Source of the DNA: Gremmenia infestans
Lineage: Eukaryota > Ascomycota > Leotiomycetes > Helotiales > Hamatocanthoscyphaceae
Reading direction: 5' to 3'
Length of the DNA: 64,000 nt
NCBI GenBank assembly: GCA_032629725.1
Contig: JAFEVB010000002.1
Location: forward strand, 1,054,001-1,118,000
The stretch's first letter is position 1; each line of letters begins with the position of its first letter. The notes under the pieces were generated by a model that was not told the origin of the DNA, searched no databases, and was given only the letters and a program-made list of their open reading frames with translations. Position numbers and translations under genes: made by a program. This document shows positions 48,822-60,088 of the stretch, one piece after another.

Positions 48822-51661
48822 TTAAAGTGAGAGAAGATTAACATACTTTCGTGGCCGTCCTCTCCTGCGTTTCACAGCCGCTTGCGGATGGCTTGGAGTG
48901 CTTGGACGAACTTGATCGTAATTCGGTCGAGAGTTTTCACCGTGCGTAGGGCCCTGGGGTGACATCTGTCCGGGAACTTGTTGATCGGTTTTGTTTTCAT
49001 CTGCCTGGTATGGTGATAGGTATAGACCTTTCGTTGGCGCATGTGATGTACCATACATGACCGAATGTATATACGCATGCTCTTTAGAGGGTATTGGCTT
49101 ATGTTTAGATGAGAATAGAACACTAGCCGGGGGTGGCAATGCCGGTGGTCCAGTGTATGGTGACTTGTATGACTGCGCATTGGAGGGCGATGGCTTATGT
49201 TGAGGTTGTGGATATTGATGCTGAGCAGACATGCTGTTTAGATCATCTATGGCCCCGTTGGAGTGGTCGATAGCGGATCCCGGATTGGATCGAACTCGCT
49301 TTAAAGGATTGTCAGGTGCAGCTTCTGCTGAGAGCTGGCGTTTCTGAAAGGTGAATGGCGCGGATATTATAGGAGCAGGAACAGAAATCGCGCGTTGAGT
49401 TCCAGTAGAGTCGCAGGTGTCGTGACGAGAGACAAGTTTGGGCTGATGAGCTAGGAGATGTGCATGGGTCAAAGTCTGGTTGACATTGGAATCCCTCGCA
49501 ACCGAATCTTTTTGGCCGCTACTCAAATAATCGCTACGTCTTTGAATGGTTCTGTCTAGCAACTCTACATCACTCGTTGTGGGGATTTTCCCACTCAGCT
49601 CGGGTAAGCCGGCTAAAGGTGCTGGTGTGTATATGCCTCGCTGTGGCTGAGGATGCATTTTTTCCGGGAATAGTGGGGAGGGGTTCCAGTTTCCCTTGAT
49701 GGCTAGATGAATAGGAGGAAGACGTGAGACACGCACCTTGCCGAGAGCATCTTCTTGGGATGTAGGCGTCTGAAAGTTGGCATTTTTCAGTCCGAGTGGA
49801 TTTGCGAGGCCTCTCAAGCCTTCTGAAATGCCGTTGGAAGGTTTCTGCGTCTCGGGGATTTCGACTACTTCGTCTCGGTTTCGAGGAGTACTGCGCGGCT
49901 GATTGTCGGACTCAGGAGAGACATGCAGAGCCTTCATTCCAATTTCTCGCAAACTAGGAGCTTTGGCCGAATTGTGTTCTAGACGTTTGACAAGTTCAGA
50001 CGGGTTCGGACGAGTAGCAGTTGCTTGGGAGCTAGCTTGCACATGAGGAGTACTTGGTGTATCAGTTCTGGCCTCGGTTTCATCCTGCGTTGCTACTTCT
50101 GGGAGACACTTTGGAGATGCGGGGGCGGGGGCGGGGGCGGGTTCTATACTGGAATTACTCTGCAACTTTTCAATTTTCTTTTCGAGCCTTTGGACTTGCT
50201 CCTCGAGCTTCTCTTCCTGGACTTCAAGGCTGCAAAGGACAGAAGACCGCTTGTTAATGTGGTCCTTCATGTCTTTGAATTGGTCTCTGAGATCAGTCAT
50301 CTCTATGACATTCTGTTCCATGCCGAATTTAGCAGCGTCTAGTTCCCGCTGAAGCACTTGTAAGTTGGCTTGATGATGGGCGGCTTGGGCATACAGTGCG
50401 GCGGACATTTCCTCGGATTGTTTCTTTAGTGCTGCATCAAATATTTTCTGGAAGTTGACCATGGAAGAGGGGCCGACGGCCGCAGAGGAAGAGGATCGCT
50501 CTATTTGTTGCTCAACAGACACTGCGTGGTATTTCCGGGTGTTTGTCTCAGGCCGTGGGTTAATTGAGACAGAAATGGGTGGTTCGCTGTGTTCCCTCTT
50601 CATGGATGCAGAATGGGCCTCTTGCAAGTCGGGTTCAAGACTGGTGGGAGCAGTCTCATCACTGGTACCCTCAATCGGTTCATTACTCGGCACTGCCTGA
50701 CTGTGTCCAAAGGTGATAGGCTTAGGGGTGGCTTCGGGTGTCATAGATACGGAGGAGTCGTCAGATAGGTCAACGACTGATAGCTGGCGTTTGGAAGAAG
50801 AGCGAGATGGGCTGAAGGCCTGGTGTGGAAAGCTGGCTTGGGCCAATGGCTCAGAGTGCATTTCATTGTTCCTTGACGTCTCCGTGGTCATGATAAGCGT
50901 GGGGGCGGGGACGGGGGCAGGATCTGCGATCCCAAGTGCCAGGTAGCCAGAAATGATTGCGAAGTCACATTCCCGAGCTTGATCGGGGCTCCACTTCTTG
51001 AATCCACCTCTGACATCGGGGAAGCTAGGGTAATCTTCAGAGAAGTTCCATCTAAGGAGGAGACCATTAACCTTGAATTCGAACGGTGGCGAGAAGGATT
51101 TGAGAAGATTAGGAGTTTCCGGACCCTCCCACGATAGAGGTTCACCCAAGGTTATATCTGTAGAATGTTCAGAGCTGTGGGCAAGTGAAGGGGGTAAGAT
51201 TATAAACATACCAACTCGCTGCATAGTCCGTGTCAGAATATCGAATCGCTTTCTGTTTTGTTCTGATGGACGGTCGGCTTCGGCCCGGACATTTCCCCCC
51301 CGCATAGAAACTTGAATGTGGCCTTTATCGAATGCGCGCTTGAGCGTGGAGAGATCAAGAGTATCGAAGTCATGGAAATCCCACGGTTGAGCACTTAGCT
51401 CGGTCCAATGACTTGTCCACGGAAGGTCTCTAGCGAAATCGCTGAAGGTCCAATTGAAGTGACAATCAACGTTAGCCGAAGACAGACGCCGAGCCTCATC
51501 TGAGTTGAATCAGCCGAGAGCTCTTCGTATGGAAGGGTGGCGGGAAGAAGAATACCCATTAGTTCGACGCGCTTTCTCTCGCATTCTTTCATCTGACGAT
51601 CCCTGTCGGCTGCAGTGTGATTCGGACGGGCCCATTGAAGGGTACTTATGCTACTGTCCAA
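48822..51661 (-). CDS. Large AT-hook/coiled-coil protein, paralogue A (unknown function)
   Basis: Three exons (51661-51556, 51499-51212, 51157-48822) give about 909 residues. An N-terminal globular part ends with a shared block at about residues 165-205, WNFSEDYPSFPDVR...KKWSPDQ...C, whose pattern is repeated in the neighbour. A Ser/Pro-rich linker follows, then a coiled coil (about 380-465; LQRELDAAKF, QEEKLEEQVQRLEKKIEKL), a long disordered region, and at the very C-terminus an AT-hook, KRRRGRPRK, which binds the minor groove of AT-rich DNA. Hence it is probably nuclear. Both introns are phase 1, as in the gene directly upstream on the same strand. I recognise no catalytic domain. Stop codon, frames and exon sums are consistent, so the gene appears intact. 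Its role is unknown; chromatin or transcription scaffold is an inference from the AT-hook. Confidence 0.8.
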
Positions 51662-52384
51662 CTTGTTGCTAGGCAGCTCCGAAGGTTCGATCTCTAAAGT
51701 GTAAGGTTGAAAGAGTGATACCTGTGGAGTAGAGACCTGAAGTATAAAAGTAGAAGTAGAAGTGGATGAATTTCCTGCCCTTTACGGGCTGAAACCGCCT
51801 TCAGGTGAAGAGTAGTTAAGGATGTGGGCAGAGATATAGCATTTGCACTCTCATGGTTGGTTGATGCAAATGTGTGCAGGAGAAGCCGAGCACGTGCAGA
51901 AAGAATTATTACTTATCTTGTACAAGGTTAAAATAGAGTTTTGGCGCTAATCCTATTCGACACCGCTACCAGCCACTAGCGCCCAGCCCAAGCCCAAGCC
52001 CCGCCCTGCCCCCCGCGCTCGGCAACCCGATTTTAGGGTCTTATAATTATTACTCTATTTATATAACGACACTGGATAGACAGCTCTGTCTCGACCTTCA
52101 ATGCTAGCATTGATAGCTTTATTCCTACTAACATTCATGCAAAAGGACTATTTGCAAATACCGTACTATCTTACCTTGGATTTACACTTATTTCATTTAT
52201 GCATAGGGAGCATCAGAAGTGGGTGGGTCTACGAGAACTCCATACGTAGGTATATGCAAAAGTACCCAATCGCCTGATGCGATGGTCTTAAGCCAGATGA
52301 AGTAAACCTATTCCTTGAAGGTGAGATGGTATAGTAAGGTTTTGCCTTGCACATCATTTGAATCATTTATATCATTCAAATCAT
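51662..52384. promoter_or_regulatory. Spacer between the two AT-hook paralogues
   Basis: 723 bases that must hold the promoter of paralogue A and the 3' end of paralogue B. AGCCC/CCAAG repeats occur near 51980-52010. No gene seen. Confidence 0.4.
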
Positions 52385-55300
52385 CTAACCATCTACATGT
52401 ACCACCTTCCGCGGCCTCCCCCGCTTCCGCTTCTTCGGCCGCTCTCCATACAAATCTGGATCATAACCCGCCAGCGCTCTCAAATGGCTTCTCAGATGGC
52501 TCTGAACCGGACGATCTCCAACATCAACCACAATAGTATCCTCATCTCCAGAAGCTGGAACAGAAGAAACGGGGTCGACGTCTAGAAAGGGCGAAGTTGA
52601 CTGCCGCCGCCGTTTTGGGGAGGACGTTGGCGGGGGACTGTTTGGTGGCTCGCGTGTAAGGGGACTCTGGGTCCGATCACGAGCAGGTGGAGAATTGCAT
52701 TCGACTGTTTCCGTTGCCTCTGAGATAGTCGGTTGCTCGCTTGAAAGTGAAGCCCGGATCCGAGCGGGATAATTACTGCAATCATCTAATTCCGGACATA
52801 TGGCGACAGCTGTAGAGGATGAACTTGAACTTCTCTCATCGTGCCCCTGAGCTTTTGCCAACACAGTGTCACCATCAGGTAGCTCCGGGTTGACTTCCAA
52901 CGAGTCAAACAAAAAGGCCCATCCCGCTTTGAACCCATCGTCGTAAGATTCTTTACTGTGTGGCAATTCGGCGCTTGTTCTCTGCCTCGCGGCTGCCTCT
53001 CCTTCTTGTCGTGCTCTGAGAAGCTGCGCCGGGAACTCGCGAGCTTCGGCTGCAGCTTGTTGAAGCTGTGATACTAAAGCTGAGAGTCTGGTGCCATATT
53101 CGGTCTGTCGGTCTTCAATCTCAGCCTGTAGCTCCGAGATTCTGGCATCTGATTGACTTTTAACAGCTTCAAGTTCAGACTTGAGAGCTGCGACTTTTCC
53201 TGATGGGACAGCGAATCGAGACCGCAGTTCTAAAGAAATCTCCTCGGTAGCTCGACGAAGATCAAGAATCTGGTCATCCCGTTCTGCAATTCTGCCTTCC
53301 AGCTCCGAAATTCTCTCCGCGCTATGGTTTTCGACAATTTCCAGCTCGGTTTGCAACCGCATCGTTTCGTTGACCTGGGCCTCCAATCGCTCTCGGGTTA
53401 ATTGAGATTTCCCCTGAGCTGCGAGACGAAGACCACTCACTCTATTTGTGGCTTCTCGAAGCTGTGCTTCTAGCTCGCAAATCCTAGCCGTTGTTGGACT
53501 TCTCACGTTCTCAAGCTCGGTTTGCAGACGCATTATTTCCGCCGACTGTGCTTCCAAGACACATTTCGCTGGCTCTGGAAGTTCTCTTTTCAGGCGCAAG
53601 ATTTCCGCAGTCTGGTCTGCCAACGCAATCCTCGCTTCTCGGAGCTGTGTTTCGAGCGCGGAAACATGGTCGGCAGTACAAGCTTTGAATGGTTCAATTT
53701 CGGTTTGTTGGCGAATGGTTTCGTTCGATTGGGTTTGTAGTACTGGCGCTTTTCCCATGATTACCTTCGTCTGATCAGAATTGGCTTGTTCGAGCTGTGA
53801 AATGTTGGCACTCGTTGAAGCGTTTACCTCCTCAATGTCGCTTTGTAAACGCATGACCTTGTCTGCCTGAACTTCAAATACATTTTGTTCGGTTTCCGGG
53901 AGCAAAGCTCTCAGAAAGTTGATTTGAGTAGACTGCTGTATGCATAAGGCTGTAATATAGTTAAGCCTTGATTCTAGATCACAAATTCGAGCCGTGGAAT
54001 GGGCGTGTAGTGCTGTCTCTGTTTCTGGACGCTGGGGTTCCCCGGACTGGACTTCCATTGTAGCTTTGGCTTTTTCCAGTTCTGGACTTTTAACACTCGG
54101 TCGAGCGTTAACCTCGGCGAGCTCGGTCTGCAGACGTGTAATTTCGAGGGATTGTGCTTCTAATACTGACCGTGCTGGCGGGGAGAGTTCCATTTCCAAG
54201 CGCATTATTTCCTGGTTTTTGGCTTGGATTACGTCCTGGGCTTCCCTGGCCTTTTCCATGGCTTTCTCTTCCACCCTTACAACGTTTGCTCTAAAATCCT
54301 CGTAGGCTCGACGGAGATAGTCCTGGAGATTGGTGTTCTCCTGTAATGCGGTTTGTAGTTGGTTGTGTATCGTTTGAATGGAAGAGGTATGTTTGGCTTT
54401 CAAAGCGGAGATGTCGTGTAAGTGGACGTTGGCAGCGTCTTCCAGAGCATATTGTAGGTGTGCCTGTGCCCCTTCTAGACGAGCATTGGAGGCCGCAAGA
54501 TCGGTTCTTAAGGTAAGAAGTTCAGGCGCATGGTTCTTGGCCTTCATTTTAGCTTCCTGGAGCTCCTTTTTGAGCGTAGAGACTAAGCTATCCCGTAGCA
54601 TCTTGTCGACTTCGTCCTCAATGGCTGCTGAATGCTCCGGTGTTGTTTGGGCAGTGAAGACTTCGTCAAGCTCTTGCTCCTGGAGCTCCAAATGTCCAGA
54701 TGCGGTTGATGAGGGAGAGGCAGGCGCCACCATCTGAGGTTCTATAATCATTGGGTGCTGATTTACCGTAGTGACTGTCGGGAAGCTGTGGCGATGACAA
54801 ATAGAAGAGACTTCTAGGGCGCCTCGTTCCAAAACTGGACTTGCTAGTTGGGGTTCAGGCTCGGTGGCTAAAGGAACCACCGACAGCCAACCTTTATCGA
54901 GTGCAGTTCTACAGTCCAGTTGTTGCTGCTTTGACCAGAGCTTTGGTCTAACCTCAGGGAATTTAGGATACTCTGCACTGAATTGCCAGTAATATGGCAT
55001 CCCTCGCCCATGTTTTGACGACTCTGGGTAGAGCATGGTTTCTTCGACCCCGTTCGGAGATTGATCCCAGAACCGTGGACCTGTGACAGATTCTTTTGAT
55101 TATTAGCAAGGCTGGTACGGGGCTATCGATTTGGTCATTCACAGGAATGAAATTCTTCAGTGAGTGGCACATATCTCAATGTCCACCAAGGGGCTGGGAA
55201 CACGATGGGAACAAGCAGACTTGGGCATACCTATTCTAAGCCGGATAGCCTCATGAAGTTTCGTTACATCTTGTCGGGCGGGCTTTTCCCCCATGGCCAT

Positions 55301-55721
55301 ACCTGCCTGGGGTAGATCTTGATCTTTGGACGGTATGTAATAGGCCTCGACATGTATAGCCTCTTCCAAGATTCGGGTCCGCAGCTGATTGATTTCCTCC
55401 GGGGCCAGTTTCTCAAAGTTTGAAAGCGGATGTGGTGGAGGAGTAGCAAACAACTTGTTGTAAACCGATGGAGGAAGTCCAAATATGCAGAAAGAATTTG
55501 CTTTATTTCCTGCGCTATGGAAGCTAGACATGGCTTCATCTGCGAGGGAAGAGACGGTGAGTGAAGAGCATGTGGAAGAGGATTGAGATATGCGAACCTA
55601 TAATACTTTGAAGTATAGTTCGACAGCCAATGCGGGAGAGTTCTGCCCCATCCTTCAAAGGGTATCTATCGTCGGAACTCATGGGTCTGGCAGCTGGTAG
55701 TAGTATGCGTTCCATTTGCAA
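52385..55721 (-). CDS. Large AT-hook/coiled-coil protein, paralogue B (unknown function)
   Basis: Three exons (55721-55598, 55539-55231, 55080-52385) give about 1042 residues. The N-terminal part leads to a block at about 173-212, YYWQFSAEYPKFPEVR...KLWSKQQQ...C, matching paralogue A in spacing and aromatic/charged pattern. From about residue 300 to 845 runs a long coiled coil made of degenerate repeats around EIMRLQTELE and ARICELEAQLRE. Then comes a Ser/Pro-rich tail and a C-terminal AT-hook, KKRKRGRPRKV, as the last residues. The two introns are phase 1 at the same places as in paralogue A. Start ATG 55721 is chosen because the first exon then joins SIID/EAMSSFHS in frame; starts at 55715 or 55682 remain possible. 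I know no family with this architecture. It is probably nuclear and oligomeric. Confidence 0.8.
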
Positions 55722-56007
55722 GAGCTCTTGATGATCCTTGCCTTGACTCCACTCCTATAACTCTACCGCGAGGACGCCGGGAAACAGAGAAGGCGTGTCA
55801 GATAAAGGAAATAAATGCAAACAGCACTCTCGAAAGGACATGAGTTCATGGAGAACAAACATTTTGGGATGAGGGGAAACGCTGACAGATAAGAAAACGA
55901 CGACAACATCCAACCAACATTTGCAAGGGTAAGTGGCTCAGACGCACAACGCTGATCGGTCTGCTTGATCGGCCTCAACCGGAATACAACATGCATGCGA
56001 TTGGACT

Positions 56008-56098
56008 TCGTAAGGGTAACTCGTAAGGGTAACGTGTAGGGGTAACGTGTAGGGGTAACGTGTAGGGGTAACATGTAGGGGTAACGTGTAGGGGTCAC
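56008..56098. repeat. 13-bp minisatellite, seven copies
   Basis: Seven direct copies of GTGTAGGGGTAAC with small variants (TCGTAAGGGTAAC twice at the left, ATGTAGGGGTAAC once, last copy ending GTCAC). The core GGGGTAAC resembles but is not a telomere repeat. Confidence 0.93.
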
Positions 56099-56344
56099 TG
56101 GACTAGCCTGATCCCGACACTTTGGTAGCGATGAACCGGAGGCACGCTACTGCATTGCTTGTCACGCGCCTGCCTTGTTCGCGAATAACCTCAGTGCAAT
56201 CCTTCCCCCGAATCGGCTGATGCCAGTAGTACGTGCAACCAACATGCATACATACACCAACAAACACTAACAAGCGCCCATATACTTATTAGCATGTGCA
56301 ATATAAGTTGCTCACTAGTTATTCACAACTACTTTCTAACTGTG

Positions 56345-56382
56345 ACAACGGACAACGGACAACGGACAACGGACAACGGACA
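56345..56382. repeat. 7-bp tandem repeat GACAACG
   Basis: Five successive copies of GACAACG, ending in GACAACAG. Confidence 0.9.
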
Positions 56383-57194
56383 ACAGTCACCGTGCATGAT
56401 CCTTAAACAAAGCCACGCTGAGAAACCGACCTTGTTTAAGCCTATGCCAACAATACCAACGACGTGACAGAAGCGGACTAAAATCTCACTCCCTAACAGC
56501 AACGTCTCGCAGAGTATCAGCAGGCGATAGATAGTTTTCCCCGCTTCCCTGGAATTGTTGGTTTTCTCGAGCCATCCTTCGCGTGGCTCTATCTTCTCCA
56601 CCCCTAATAACCCCACAATCCATGTCCATACAAGCCAAATCAACCATCTATGCAGTCCTGCGGAGGCCTCAAAACTTTCTTAGTACCTTCTATCATACTT
56701 CTTTTAATATTGAATTTATGTAATACTCAGGTAAGCAATCGACTTTGCATTATCAATATAATCCTCATACATCTTCTAGACATTACCATCAGCTAAAGGA
56801 GGGCCAACGAGTCTTCATGCTCTCATGTGCAGACTGATCTGCAATAACGGATGCTTTCTAGAAAGGAGAGGGGGGTGGGGGGTGGAATTATCAGAGAAAC
56901 GTATTGCTGCAACTGAATTTCTTTCCAGAAGTAAGAATAAAAGAGGGATGTTTGGGAATACTTAGAATTAAGCAGCCTATCAAATTCCTTACTTTGAGTC
57001 ATTAGATGATGCTACTAAGTGCACTATGCCCATATTGCTGTCTTCTTTTATCAAACTCGTTGCATGTCAAGATCAACCAACCACGGATCGTTCGTAGGCT
57101 TGTTTCCCCCATCCATAATCGCCGCCATAACCAACAATGTTTCTTTCCCGAAGCTGATCAGGCAACAGACCATCCCAGGATAGCAGTTGATTTG

Positions 57195-57792
57195 TCAACC
57201 GCCTTCCAGAAGACCCATCGGTGGTCCATGGGTCATCATGAGATCGACTTCCGGGGAATCTGGAACGGGGTTTCGAGAGATCGACACAGTTCCCGGTGCA
57301 GCGTGTCCCTCGGGATTAAACCGATCTTCGTTTCTCTCGTAAGGGAAAGCCCAAACCCCGAATCTCGGCTGGTATGGCGAAGCATAAACCGTAACTTTGG
57401 CTCCGCTATTGAGTGTGAAGTTATGCTCTCCCTCTTTAAGATAGGTGACCCCAGCTGCCTCGGCCAGTTTCCCCGTCATGATATCCATCGCCTTCTCGTG
57501 GTCTTCCTTCTCGCCCTCCTGGTCCTCTTCACCTACCATCTTCCAATAATCCTCGTCGAGGGAGAGAGATCGTGGTTGTCCGCAATGACGAGTCTCATCT
57601 CGGCGGGGATGGCATCGAGCATTTTCAACGCTCGTTTGTATTCGGATAAGCCACCAACTTGTGTTAGATCTCCACAGTGTAGGGATACGTCTTATCTGTA
57701 GAGCCTCGAAATGGGCCGGATCCTTCATTGTATTCGAAGTCGTGGGTGTCGGAGATGACAAGGAAACGTGTGGAAACAGTGCCAGTACTCAT
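57195..57792 (-). pseudogene. Calcineurin-like metallophosphoesterase, frameshifted and 3'-truncated
   Basis: The minus strand starts with ATG 57792 and reads STRFLVISDTHDFEYN, including the metal-binding DxH. After about 35 codons the frame shifts, and a second frame reads DVSLHCGDLTQVGGLSEYK and RLVIADNHDLS (GD and NHD motifs). A third frame continues LDEDYWKMVGEED...KAMDIMTGKLAEA, ASPYQPRFGVWAFPYERN and VDLMMTHGPPMG, then the similarity stops. This order is that of fungal cytosolic calcineurin-type phosphoesterases (about 300 residues), so at least two frameshifts and loss of the C-terminal GHxH region make it a pseudogene. No full-length copy is in the window. Its intact ancestor would hydrolyse a phosphoester with two metal ions; the substrate is unknown. 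Confidence 0.8.
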
Positions 57793-58485
57793 TTTGCTTA
57801 TAAGTATCTTTCCGCGGAATTAAGGAATAGCAGTAATTCTCAATCGAGGCAGTCCGCGTAGTGGAGAATACAGATAGATGTATGATAAGAGGGCGCAAAG
57901 AATTAAAAAGTGTTCTTAAAATACTGAAGTCTGCTGTCCAAATTATAGTGCGGGCAGATTTTGTACTACTTTAGACGTTCTAATATATAGTTCAAACGAC
58001 CCTTAAAGATTATGAGAGAACAGCAACAACGCTATAACAATTCATTCCAATGGCCGTTGATTTATATCAAATCTGCTTTCTCGTTGATCTTTGCTTCCTC
58101 GCACATGCGCAAGCCGAAGGGGTTCCTACCTTATATCACCAGGAGTAGCACCCTATCATGTTGAAATACTAAGGAAGCTAGGAATTGAACGTACCTAGGT
58201 AGCCTACGAACAGAAATTCAAAACAATCTTATTGCAGGCTCTTTCTCTTAGTACTAGGAAGACAGAGTGCGAGGTGCTCTTCAAGATATTAGAAAGTTCT
58301 TAAAGGATAGAAAGGAAAGACATGGCTTTCATGCGAAGATTATCAGAGTGAGGTTTCACTAGCGCGCTTGCGGCGTGAACCCTGAATTTATTTTATTCAG
58401 ACGACCCCTCTTTCAACCCCTCCCTCCTTCACCAAGAACAGACAATCTCAAAACAAACAAAATAAACCACTCCCACCACATCGAC
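57793..58485. other. AT-rich spacer and promoter of the tubulin chaperone gene
   Basis: About 690 bases, AT-rich on the left. No gene seen. Confidence 0.4.
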
Positions 58486-58884
58486 ATGCCTCCCCCATCT
58501 CAAATTGCAATCGCCACCAGCTCGGTCACGCGCCTCGTCAAAGAAGAGGTGTCGTACCACAAGGAGCTCGCCAGCCAGGAGGCTCGTCTCGAGAAGCTGT
58601 TGAAGAGCGAGGGCGACGAGGATGGGAATAGGGAGTTTCTGGTTAAGCAAGAGGTTTGTGTATATTCCTACGTACAGGGGGGCAATAGATGCATAGCTGA
58701 TAGTCGAATGATTAAAAAGAAAACCGCAATAGAAGAGACGCGCGCGGTCTTCCCACCGCTCCGCCAACGCATTACGGACGCGGTGCATAAGCTCGAGGAC
58801 CAACTTGAGGCCGGGACTGCGAGTGAGGCAGAGACGGAGAATGCGAAGGCTGCGATAGAGAGTGCGAAGGAGGCTGATAAATGA
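58486..58884 (+). CDS. Tubulin-specific chaperone A (Rbl2-like)
   Basis: Two exons (58486-58653, 58720-58884) give about 110 residues, the usual TBCA/Rbl2 size. The protein is a short three-helix bundle that holds beta-tubulin during folding in the cytosol. Diagnostic pieces are SSVTRLVKEEVSYHKELASQ, EARLEKLLKSEGDEDGNREFLVKQE and TAIEETRAVFPPLRQRI. The frame stays open without splicing, but the 22 extra residues between the helices (VCVYSYVQGGNRC...) do not fit the family, and donor GTTTGT and acceptor AAAAAG mark a 66-base intron. If so, the 3' splice site is the unusual AAG. ATG 58486 gives the family N-terminus. It is convergent with the THO-subunit gene, 178 bases away. Confidence 0.88.
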   Translation: MPPPSQIAIATSSVTRLVKEEVSYHKELASQEARLEKLLKSEGDEDGNREFLVKQEVCVYSYVQGGNRCIADSRMIKKKTAIEETRAVFPPLRQRITDAVHKLEDQLEAGTASEAETENAKAAIESAKEADK

Positions 58885-59062
58885 GGTGCGGATCGTACGA
58901 GGGGGTGGACGAATGAATGACATGAGTGGAATGATACCCTGGGTGGTTAGATGGTGTTTATATGGCAGGATGACCTTGTATAGCATGGGAAAATAGATAG
59001 ATTGGGGGTATCATGCTTTGCTTTTGCTTTAGTTTCTATGGTACAAGCACATATGCCTACGA

Positions 59063-60088
59063 TTACGTGGTGTCCATCTTGTCTTCTGCCTCGCCTTCCT
59101 CTGGTGAAGGTGCCTCTGGGGAATCGATCGTAACGAGCGGAGTCTCTGTTCCTTCGCCCATTTGTATATCTGCCACGATGTCCGTGTCCATAACCTTCAT
59201 TTCCTCCGCCAGCGTAGAACCCTCTCTTCCGGAAGGAGATAGAGCGCGGCTTGTACTCCTACTACCCGATTTCGACAGTGTACCGGAAGCGTTTGGTCGT
59301 GGCTTCAACCCTTGGTCGGGACTATTGCTTTCCTGGCCGGCGTCAGGTCTCGGAGTCGCATTCCCGTTCATAGGCGTCTGTCCACCCCCAGAGCCCTCAC
59401 CAACTTCCCCATCCTCCTCTCCTCCATCCATCCCCTCCCTCCTCTCCACCTCTTCCTTCTCATCTCTAATCAGCCGCCGTAGCTGCATGCCCTCTTCCAC
59501 AATGCGTCCAAACTGTTCCCGTCTCTCCTTCCACGTCTCCCCATATGCAGCACTCTCCCTCTCCAATTCCCTACACTCCTCCTCCAGCTTCTTCAAATTA
59601 AGCTCCTGATCTGAGCGCGGTCTCAATAGGACATTATTCGTGATTTTCTCCGACAGAACATCAAACTTCTTCCTCTGCTCTAGTGTCTTCCTCGCCTCCT
59701 CAAGCTGCGCCCTCAACGTGACGGTACTATCCCTCACATTCTGCGCTGTTTCAAGAATCCGTTGTTTATCAGCTTTGTAACGTTCCCGCTCTTGCTCGTT
59801 GCTGTTGTATAGGAATTGGATGCGCGCGATGCTGCTATCGAACGCGGCGAAATCGAGGAGCACGTCTTCCCGGAATTGACGACGCTCTTCGAGTAAGGTT
59901 TCGAGGGGAGAAGTATCGTCGGCACCGTCGGGGGGTGGGGTGGGGAGTTTGGAGGGTGTTGAGACGAGCGAGCCTGGGGCAATGAGGCGTTTGCTCACGC
60001 GTCGGAAGGGTTTCTCTTCTACGTTGAGGAGGCGCGATTTATGAAGCTCATCCTCTTCGCGAGGGTCGAGAGGTTGGTATGAAGCCAT
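59063..60088 (-). CDS. THO complex subunit 7 / Mft1-like protein
   Basis: A single exon of 341 residues. The middle (residues about 60-200) is a coiled coil with RRQFREDVLLDFAAFDSSIARIQFL, NNVLLRPRSDQELNLKKLEEECRELERES and WKERREQFGRIVEEG, matching the Tho7/Mft1 domain. THO links transcription elongation with mRNA export in the nucleus. The C-terminus is long, acidic and Ser/Pro-rich (EAPSPEEGEAEDKMD), which is common in filamentous-fungus versions. It diverges from the Elongin A gene over 413 bases. Confidence 0.85.
   Translation of the reverse strand: MASYQPLDPREEDELHKSRLLNVEEKPFRRVSKRLIAPGSLVSTPSKLPTPPPDGADDTSPLETLLEERRQFREDVLLDFAAFDSSIARIQFLYNSNEQERERYKADKQRILETAQNVRDSTVTLRAQLEEARKTLEQRKKFDVLSEKITNNVLLRPRSDQELNLKKLEEECRELERESAAYGETWKERREQFGRIVEEGMQLRRLIRDEKEEVERREGMDGGEEDGEVGEGSGGGQTPMNGNATPRPDAGQESNSPDQGLKPRPNASGTLSKSGSRSTSRALSPSGREGSTLAEEMKVMDTDIVADIQMGEGTETPLVTIDSPEAPSPEEGEAEDKMDTT

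Larger units (their letters stand above)
55722..57194. other. Intergenic region with two minisatellites
   Basis: 1.5 kb upstream of paralogue B. It holds the 13-bp array at 56008-56098 and the 7-bp array at 56345-56382 (listed separately). No gene recognised; frames on the minus strand here translate the arrays. Confidence 0.5.

Noticed and set aside
56008..56098. Interstitial telomere repeat
   Set aside because: The 13-bp unit GTGTAGGGGTAAC is not the TTAGGG/CCCTAA repeat.
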